From Psychrobacillus sp044762745 (GTDB lineage: Bacteria; Bacillota; Bacilli; Bacillales_A; Planococcaceae), in contig NZ_JBIWEX010000015.1 of NCBI RefSeq assembly GCF_044762745.1, positions 1-64,000 on the forward strand: DNA of 64,000 nt, read 5' to 3'. The translations under genes and the position numbers were made by a program. The notes beneath the pieces are model-generated. The model searched no databases. It had not been told where the DNA came from and saw nothing but the letters and a program-made list of their open reading frames with translations. This document shows positions 58,708 through 64,000 of this stretch, one piece after another; within the stretch, counting starts at the first letter, position 1, and each line of letters opens with the position of its first letter.

Positions 58708-59682
58708 ATGAATATCAATTCGAAAATTCCAGTATATATTTTGAGTGGATTTCTTGGAAGTGGCAAGACTACAGTCTTAATAAAAATGCTAGAGCACTGT
58801 AAGGAGAAAGGACAAAATCCAGGAATTATACTTAATGAATTAGGACAAGAAAACGTAGAAGGCCATTTATTTGAAGATAGAAAAGTTGTAGAACTCCTAG
58901 ATGGTTGTATTTGTTGTACCATTCAAGATGATCTGAAAGAGACAATGAACAATTTAGTTGCAGAGATGGATAACAATCCTTTAGAAGTTTTATTTATTGA
59001 AGGGACTGGAGTGGCAAACCCGCTTGAAATACAAGAGATATTATTAAGCGTTCCCTATGTGGACCAATTTGAAATTATGTCAATCATTTCGGTGCTTGAT
59101 GCTAGCCATTTCAGAGAGTATCAAAGTATTTTCGCAAGCTCTAGTGAAGTGCGTAAGCTAATAAAGGAACAAATTACCTGCGGCAGCCTCTTATTGTTAA
59201 ACAAGACGGACCTTATTGGACCAGAGGAGCTTGAAAAAGTTATACGTAAAATTATACAAATAGGTGGAGACGAAACGAATATTATCCAATGTAAATTTGG
59301 CCAAATAGATAACGATATATTGTTTGAAAAACGTTTTCAATCCTTTGTTTTGAACCCGCAAAATACCGATATTGTCCATGAGCATGGACATCATCACTCT
59401 TTTATTCAAGCGATTAAATTAGAAGATATTCCATCCTTTCCGATAAAATCATTTGAAAAATGGTTTAAAAGACTTCCAAGTAACGTCTTAAGAGGAAAAG
59501 GGTACATCGAAATTGAACATACAAATGAACTTTTAAGCTTTCAATATGCTTCTAACAAAGTGACATTTACTAAACTACCTACTACCGTCCATAAAAAACC
59601 AATCATTATTTTAATCGGGACTGACTTAAACAATGAAGCAATAAATGAACATTGTAAACACTTATTAGAAGGAATTCTATAA
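58708..59682 (+). CDS. CobW/COG0523 family GTPase metallochaperone (YciC/ZagA-like)
   Basis: This is a 324-residue G3E GTPase. It has Walker A SGFLGSGKTTVL, metal-binding CICC in LLDGCICCTIQDDL, the EGTG segment, base-specific LNKTDL, a His-rich VHEHGHHHSF metal loop and a C-terminal CobW domain. Zur-regulated members such as B. subtilis ZagA deliver zinc under limitation. AGGAGAGGTATA precedes the ATG. It is the first gene of an operon with the permease pair, 75 bp after a Zur box. Confidence 0.9.
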   Translation: MNINSKIPVYILSGFLGSGKTTVLIKMLEHCKEKGQNPGIILNELGQENVEGHLFEDRKVVELLDGCICCTIQDDLKETMNNLVAEMDNNPLEVLFIEGTGVANPLEIQEILLSVPYVDQFEIMSIISVLDASHFREYQSIFASSSEVRKLIKEQITCGSLLLLNKTDLIGPEELEKVIRKIIQIGGDETNIIQCKFGQIDNDILFEKRFQSFVLNPQNTDIVHEHGHHHSFIQAIKLEDIPSFPIKSFEKWFKRLPSNVLRGKGYIEIEHTNELLSFQYASNKVTFTKLPTTVHKKPIIILIGTDLNNEAINEHCKHLLEGIL

Positions 59683-59714
59683 AAGAATATTTTGCTAGGG
59701 TAGGTGGATAATCC

Positions 59715-60722
59715 ATGCGAACGAACAGGATCTCATTGTGGAAGGAAACTTTTATCTTCCTGATTTTTGGTGTAATCATCTTTTCATTTATGGCTGCTGA
59801 ATATATTGAAATACCTTTTGAAATCTCTAAGACTTGGTTAAATGCTGGCACTATATCCTTGAGCATTGTTTTAGAGGCATTGCCCTTTGTTTTTTTAGGT
59901 GTATTTGCTTCTGCCTTCATCCAAACTTTTGTATCAGAAAACACTGTTCAAAAATGGATTCCGAAGAATTCCCTTATTGCAATTGTACCAGTAGCATTAT
60001 TAAGTGCGCTTTTTCCTGTCTGTGAATGTGCTATCATTCCTGTAGTGAGAAGACTGATCAAAAAAGGAATGCCTCTGCATTTGGGAATTATTCTTATAAT
60101 TGGGGCTCCTATATTAAATCCGATCGTTTTCGCTTCTACCTACTATGCATTCCAATCAACACCCGGTATTGCCTATGCTAGAATGATTTTAGCATTTATA
60201 TTGGCGATTATAATAGGCATTGCGGTGTTTATCTGCTATCGAAATACGAATCAGTTGAAGTGGACCACAACAGAGTTTTTAGATAGGCATGTGAAAATTG
60301 GGGAAACAAAAAGCAGTTCCAAGTTAAAACTTTTATTGTTTAATGCGACCGATGAGTTTTTTGACATGGGAAAATACTTAATTTTCGGGACAATCTTGGC
60401 TAGTTTATTTCAAACCTTTTTTAATCGAGAGATATTAGTTAGTATTGCTTCAAGCGACATTGTATCCCCACTTGTAATGATGGGTCTTGGCTTTATATTG
60501 TCTTTATGCTCAGAAGCAGATGCATTTGTAGCGTCTTCATTTGCTCATACATTTTCTACTAGCTCCCTACTAGCATTTTTATTATTTGGGCCTATGCTAG
60601 ACTTAAAAAGTTGCTTGATGCTCCTTGCCTATTTTAAATTTAAATTTGTCATTGGCTATATGGTGATTGTGACAATATCCGTTTATGCAGTTATTTTGAT
60701 CTTTCAACATTTTATATTGTGA
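59715..60722 (+). CDS. Permease, UPF0718 family (YcgR-like)
   Basis: This is a 335-residue membrane protein with about eight helices in two halves. FGVIIFSFMAAEYIEI, the first conserved cavity motif PVCECAIIPVVRRLIKKG, LIIGAPILNPIVFASTYYAF, and the second-half mirror LSLCSEADAFVASSFA are family-specific. The substrate is unproven; linkage to a Zur box and CobW suggests metal-related transport. It is 32 bp after the CobW gene and 9 bp before its TIGR03943 partner. Confidence 0.87.
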   Translation: MRTNRISLWKETFIFLIFGVIIFSFMAAEYIEIPFEISKTWLNAGTISLSIVLEALPFVFLGVFASAFIQTFVSENTVQKWIPKNSLIAIVPVALLSALFPVCECAIIPVVRRLIKKGMPLHLGIILIIGAPILNPIVFASTYYAFQSTPGIAYARMILAFILAIIIGIAVFICYRNTNQLKWTTTEFLDRHVKIGETKSSSKLKLLLFNATDEFFDMGKYLIFGTILASLFQTFFNREILVSIASSDIVSPLVMMGLGFILSLCSEADAFVASSFAHTFSTSSLLAFLLFGPMLDLKSCLMLLAYFKFKFVIGYMVIVTISVYAVILIFQHFIL

Positions 60723-60731
60723 GGTGGGATT

Positions 60732-61673
60732 ATGCGAAAAGAACCCGATTATAGGTTTCATATTTTTTTGAGAGGCGTTATTTTGATTGGTTTTTTCTTG
60801 CTCCTCTTCAAATTACTAATCTCTGGTGATATTCAAAACTTAATTGCTCCTAAAATGATACCTTTTTCTTATTTATCTGTGTTGATATTACTAGTTTTAG
60901 GCGTTATGCAAATATGGCGTAGCAGTTCTAAAAATCGTACGGATTTATTTTGCAATTGCGGTTTTAACCATAACAACATGGGATCTTCTCTTGGAAATTT
61001 TTTTATATATGCATTATTTCTATTGCCCATACTTATTGGTTTTTGGTTTCCAGATACTATTTTAGACAGTTCAATTGCGGCAAAAAGGGGTATCAACTAT
61101 GGATTCGACTTGTCTACACAAAACACCGTTTTTTCTGATGACCCATATCTTAGTGCTGATATTACGTATAATAATGATGGTTTAGATGGAGATAACGGAG
61201 TTGTACTAGATCCTCTACTCGGAAATAATTTATATGATGGCTTTGATGAAAGTGTGGAATATAAAAATAGAGAAGAGTTAAAGAATGAGCTTTTAAATAG
61301 TTCAAAAATTGTCGTAAAGGATGAGTATTACTTAGACTCTTTAGATATAATCGTTAATAGTATTGACTCTTTCGTTGGAAAAGAGATAGAACTAATAGGC
61401 TTTGTTTTTAAAGAACCAGATTTACAAGCTGATCAATTTGTTGTTGCAAGATTTGCTGTCTCTTGTTGTATTGCAGACTCTACTGTTTTTGGTATTATTG
61501 CCTCCACGGATATGTCCCATCCTGTTGTAACGGATGAGTGGATACGAACAACTGGTATTATATCTAAAACAACCGTAGATGACTGGGAGTTGCCAATGAT
61601 CCAAGTGACAAAAATTGAGCGAATAGATCAACCGGAAGATCCATACGTGTATGAAATCTATATGCCTTACTAA
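60732..61673 (+). CDS. TIGR03943 family putative permease subunit (YcgQ-like)
   Basis: This is a 313-residue protein with three or four N-terminal membrane segments (FLLLFKLLISGDI, FSYLSVLILLVLGVMQIW, NFFIYALFLLPILIGFWF) and an extracytoplasmic domain. IELIGFVFKEPDLQADQFVV and RFAVSCCIADSTVFGIIAST include the conserved CC. It almost always partners UPF0718 permeases; YcgQ/YcgR in B. subtilis. GAGGTGGGATT precedes the ATG. It is the last gene of the cobW-permease operon; a terminator follows. Confidence 0.87.
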   Translation: MRKEPDYRFHIFLRGVILIGFFLLLFKLLISGDIQNLIAPKMIPFSYLSVLILLVLGVMQIWRSSSKNRTDLFCNCGFNHNNMGSSLGNFFIYALFLLPILIGFWFPDTILDSSIAAKRGINYGFDLSTQNTVFSDDPYLSADITYNNDGLDGDNGVVLDPLLGNNLYDGFDESVEYKNREELKNELLNSSKIVVKDEYYLDSLDIIVNSIDSFVGKEIELIGFVFKEPDLQADQFVVARFAVSCCIADSTVFGIIASTDMSHPVVTDEWIRTTGIISKTTVDDWELPMIQVTKIERIDQPEDPYVYEIYMPY

Positions 61674-61703
61674 CGTATATGGCATCTAATAAAAGATTAA
61701 TAC

Positions 61704-61742
61704 AAAAAAGCATGAGCAAATTGCATCATGCTTTTTTAAAAC
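61704..61742 (+). terminator. Terminator of the CobW-permease operon
   Basis: AAAAAGCATGA and TCATGCTTTTT pair around GCAAATTGCA, followed by T and A-rich sequence; bidirectional in form. Confidence 0.88.
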
Positions 61743-61754
61743 GTTCAAATAGAC

Positions 61755-61994
61755 TCATCTCTCACTATTTCGCTGACTATAAGCAAAAACAACCATCCCT
61801 AACCCCAAGATTGCACAAACCATATACATAGACAAATCCACTACCTGTCCCAAGCCAATGAACACGTTACGATTGGAATGAGGTAACACAAATGATAAAT
61901 AAGTCGTTAATTTCGGGTATACAATAGCTTAGGCTATCCCTATTAAAATCGCTCCTGTATATAAGAACAATGCCCAGCTTCTCGTTTTCTTCAT
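61755..61994 (-). pseudogene. Small membrane protein gene with internal stop
   Basis: The minus-strand frame from ATG 61994 reads MKKTRSWALFLYTGAILIGI and A, then TAA at 61929-61931. It continues AIVYPKLTTYLSFVLPH and GLGQVVDLSMYMVCAILGLG to a normal stop at 61755, 79 codons. Both halves look like transmembrane helices of one small protein, and the frame stays open apart from the single nonsense codon. Family not recognised. It is either a recent pseudogene or a base error. Confidence 0.55.
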
Positions 61995-62115
61995 GCTACT
62001 TCAGCTGAAATATTGGAGTTAAATAGCTTCATTTCTCTTTTCATTCTTATTAAAAGGTAATCATTACCCTTTAAAATATAGAAAATCCCTTTTAGAACTT
62101 ATCGACTTCAAAGAA

Positions 62116-62466
62116 TTAGTTCTTAAATAAAAAAACACGTTTGCCTTCTACTTGAGGAAAATGATTTGTGTAGTCTATCCACTCTACTTTTTGGCATCGA
62201 ACTTCTATTTTTTCATGCAGCTCCGCCTCTATTTCTTCCATCCATCGCACAACATTATCGTAAGGCAAGTTAAAGCGAGAGACTGCCAAGTCAAATGGTG
62301 AGTGTTTGAGTAAAAGTTGGCAAAATTCATCTACATTCTCTGCTTTTTCCGCCAAACTATCTTCTGTATTTACAATAAATCGATAAAATTCTCTTTTGTG
62401 ATCCGGAAGCTTTGCTACCTCACTTCGAAACAAAAACTCCACAAGCCGTTCATTCAAATTACTCAC
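62116..62466 (-). CDS. Hypothetical protein
   Basis: This is a 116-residue acidic, largely helical protein, MSNLNERLVEFLFRSEVAKL, with PDHKREFYRFIVNTEDSLAE and YDNVVRWMEEIEAELHEKIE, ending in a beta-like VEGKRVFLFKN. No family is recognised. GTGAGGTGAGTA precedes the ATG. It lies 87 bp downstream of rpsN in the same orientation and could share its Zur-controlled transcript. Confidence 0.6.
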   Translation of the reverse strand: MSNLNERLVEFLFRSEVAKLPDHKREFYRFIVNTEDSLAEKAENVDEFCQLLLKHSPFDLAVSRFNLPYDNVVRWMEEIEAELHEKIEVRCQKVEWIDYTNHFPQVEGKRVFLFKN

Positions 62467-62552
62467 CTCACGTGTAGAAATGAAAGAAACTCATGTCTTT
62501 CTCCAAGTGCTATAGACGAGAACTAAAGCGCTTATTTTAAATCTGATCCATA

Positions 62553-62822
62553 TTACCAACTCGATTTTTTTACGCCGGGTAATTGTCCTTTATGTGCCAA
62601 TTCTCTAAAAGCAATTCTGGACATATTGAATTTGCGCATATAGCCTCTTGGTCTTCCAGTCACTTCACAACGATTTTTCAATCGAGTTGGCGACGAGTTT
62701 TTGGGAAGCTTGGCGAGCGCTGCATAATCTCCATTTTCTTTTAGTTCCTTACGGAGTTCTGCATAGCGAATGACCAGTTCTCGCTGTTTTGTGTCTTTGA
62801 CCACTTTCGATTTTTTTGCCAT
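62553..62822 (-). CDS. rpsN: 30S ribosomal protein S14, zinc-independent paralog
   Basis: This is an 89-residue S14 of the long, Cys-poor (C-minus) type: MAKKSKVVKDTKQRELVIRY, LPKNSSPTRLKNRCEVTG, RPRGYMRKFNMSRIAFRELA. The zinc-ribbon CxxC...CxxC of the 61-residue form is absent. Such paralogs replace the zinc form during zinc limitation. AGGAGGTATTAC precedes the ATG. It lies directly after the zinc-free rpmG, with a Zur box upstream. Confidence 0.95.
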   Translation of the reverse strand: MAKKSKVVKDTKQRELVIRYAELRKELKENGDYAALAKLPKNSSPTRLKNRCEVTGRPRGYMRKFNMSRIAFRELAHKGQLPGVKKSSW

Positions 62823-62849
62823 TGTAATACCTCCTGTAATGCCTATTTC

Positions 62850-62999
62850 TTATTTTGCTTCTCTATGAAGAGTTAATTTGCGTAGACGCGGGCAATATTT
62901 CTTTAGTTCAATACGTTCCGGATTGGTACGTTTGTTCTTCGTTGTAATATAATTGCGATCGCCCGTCTCCGTACAAGCCAATGTAATATTTACTCTCAT
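62850..62999 (-). CDS. rpmG: 50S ribosomal protein L33, zinc-independent paralog
   Basis: This is a 49-residue L33: MRVNITLACTETGDRNYITT, then KNKRTNPERIELKKYCP and RLRKLTLHREAK. Single Cys remain where zinc forms have CxxC pairs (ACTE and YCPR), so it is the C-minus type. AGGAGGAGCAGAAATC precedes the ATG. It is the first gene after the Zur box at 63090-63110, followed by rpsN 27 bp on. Confidence 0.95.
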   Translation of the reverse strand: MRVNITLACTETGDRNYITTKNKRTNPERIELKKYCPRLRKLTLHREAK

Positions 63000-63089
63000 G
63001 ATTTCTGCTCCTCCTTGTAGTTTTTTTCACAAGCCTCTACAATGTATCAGCTATAAATCCTTAGCTGACATTAAAAACGCCACTATCGT

Positions 63090-63110
63090 AAATAGTAATT
63101 ATTACGATTT
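63090..63110 (-). promoter_or_regulatory. Zur box upstream of rpmG-rpsN
   Basis: AAATAGTAAT-T-ATTACGATTT differs from the near-palindromic Bacillus Zur consensus at one position (A for C in the left half). It lies 91 bp before the rpmG start. It could also influence the divergent Hsp20 gene. Confidence 0.85.
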
Positions 63111-63258
63111 ATAGGATATATGAATTAAATCATAACATCATAAAAAAGTAAAGAAAATTTAATTACCTAGTACATATTACATTTCAAATAGCCCACTACC
63201 ATTCTTTGGCCTCTACATAATGTATGCATGAGTATCAAAAATTGTAGGAGGTACGAAA

Positions 63259-63732
63259 ATGGCATATGGAAATGACAACCTTCCGGAAAAGAAAAGTGAT
63301 CAGTTCATCGAAACATCTGACTTTGGTTTTAAACCACTATGGAACTTGGTGCATCAAATGGATTCTTTTTTCAATCAATTCTTTAATCACTTGGACTCTA
63401 ACCTGCTCCCTAATTCCTTGCAAGTGGACACATATGAAACCGAATCAGATGTGATTGTTGAAGTGGCATTACCAGGTTGCAATCGTAACCAGATTCAATT
63501 GGAGATTATCGGCAACCGGTTAAGAATTGGGATTGAGGACTCCATTCAAGAGGAAATTAAATATGAAACACATACTGGGAGAAAACAATTTTATTCACGA
63601 CGAGAGCAAATTGTCTCCCTTCCGTATACAATTCCTGAAAAAGACACTTTAGTCACTTTTCAACATGAAGTATTACGAATCTCATTTCCAAGGGGAGATG
63701 GGGAGCGGAGATATTTGGAGATCAGTGAATAG
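63259..63732 (+). CDS. Hsp20/alpha-crystallin family small heat shock protein
   Basis: This is a 157-residue small heat shock protein. A variable N-terminal arm (WNLVHQMDSFFNQFFNHLDS) precedes the alpha-crystallin domain: VDTYETESDVIVEVALPGCN, IGNRLRIGI, FYSRREQIVSLPYTI and the closing VLRISFPRG. It is probably an ATP-independent holdase; spore-formers also use such proteins in the coat. GTAGGAGGTACGAAA precedes the ATG. The canonical A-x-x-x-G-V-L is modified to HEVLRI. Monocistronic. Confidence 0.88.
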   Translation: MAYGNDNLPEKKSDQFIETSDFGFKPLWNLVHQMDSFFNQFFNHLDSNLLPNSLQVDTYETESDVIVEVALPGCNRNQIQLEIIGNRLRIGIEDSIQEEIKYETHTGRKQFYSRREQIVSLPYTIPEKDTLVTFQHEVLRISFPRGDGERRYLEISE

Positions 63733-63805
63733 GAAAAAGCCTACAACGGCAACGGCTTCACACAGAGGTTACCATATAGTCCACTGAAAAAGTCCAATCT
63801 TTAAA

Positions 63806-63856
63806 ATTAAGCGTTCAATATCTCGATTGAATCGAGATACTGAACGCTTTTTAATT
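63806..63856 (+). terminator. Strong terminator downstream of the Hsp20 gene
   Basis: AAGCGTTCAATATCTCGATT pairs with AATCGAGATACTGAACGCTT (one mismatch) around G, followed by TTTTAATTTT. Confidence 0.9.
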
Positions 63857-64000
63857 TTGTAGTTTATAACAGAACTTTCCGCACGCAGCGTTCGTTTAAG
63901 ATCAACACAATAGTTGATTAGATATGTATAAAAAAATTAAGTTACATATCGTATTTTTCTCGCTTTTTTGTTACATACTAAAAGTAATAGGAGTGAGAAG

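Overview
The window is chromosomal DNA of a low-GC, endospore-forming member of the Bacillales. The evidence is yunB and ytaF sporulation genes, long stretches of Bacillus subtilis-like gene order (yut/yuz/lipA, yunB-D-E-F, suf, met-yusE-yusF-gcvH-yusI-fadE-fadA-fadN), Firmicute-type riboswitches, and Zur and FadR operators. The content fits the Planococcaceae/Caryophanaceae side of the order (Psychrobacillus, Sporosarcina, Lysinibacillus-like), but the genus is inference.

Layout. (1) 1-626: end of an IS30-family element cut by the window edge. (2) About 640-9160: an accessory array of mostly single, same-strand (minus) genes: VOC proteins, NIPSNAP, NlpC-like, GNAT, histidine phosphatase, Nudix, metallophosphoesterase, DUF2785, GrpB and an alpha/beta hydrolase. 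They are separated by related palindromic elements that begin at or just after the stop codons. This looks like an integron-style cassette array with no recombinase in view, and it is the main discovery candidate. (3) 9.3-12.9 kb: transporters and a DUF3231 gene between two diverged direct repeats. (4) 13.3-19.3 kb: conserved core genes (NifU-like, YuzD, NDH-like YutJ, YuzB, YutF, YutE, DUF3055, YutD, lipA). (5) 19.4-21.2 kb: an apparently intact lysine riboswitch plus terminator in front of a doubly broken NhaC-family transporter. (6) 21.2-25.7 kb: yunB, yunD, yunE, yunF, ytaF. (7) 25.9-28.5 kb: a P2-type Ca2+-ATPase. (8) 29.2-34.4 kb: sufCDSUB. (9) 35.6-38.5 kb: SAM-riboswitch-controlled metNPQ. 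(10) 38.5-45.8 kb: yusE, yusF, gcvH, yusI and the FadR-box-controlled fadN-fadA-fadE beta-oxidation operon. (11) 46-57.6 kb: thioredoxin, hydroxyacid dehydrogenase, Eis-like acetyltransferase, C39-like protease, 5'-3' exonuclease, DAO oxidoreductase, glutaminase, TrmO and an RND pump. (12) 57.7-63.1 kb: a zinc-limitation region with two Zur boxes, a CobW GTPase, a permease pair and zinc-free S14 and L33 paralogs, then an Hsp20.

The parts connect in places. lipA makes the cofactor that GcvH carries. The SUF system supplies the Fe-S clusters LipA needs. The two Zur boxes can link metal delivery with ribosomal zinc sparing. Two families of non-coding dispersed repeats punctuate the operon boundaries. 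One is a composite element with near-terminal inverted repeats and exactly 21-bp-phased subrepeats (three loci); the other is a GC-richer element in the met and fad gaps (three loci). At least five genes are broken by frameshift or nonsense changes, which points either to real gene decay or to residual sequencing errors.
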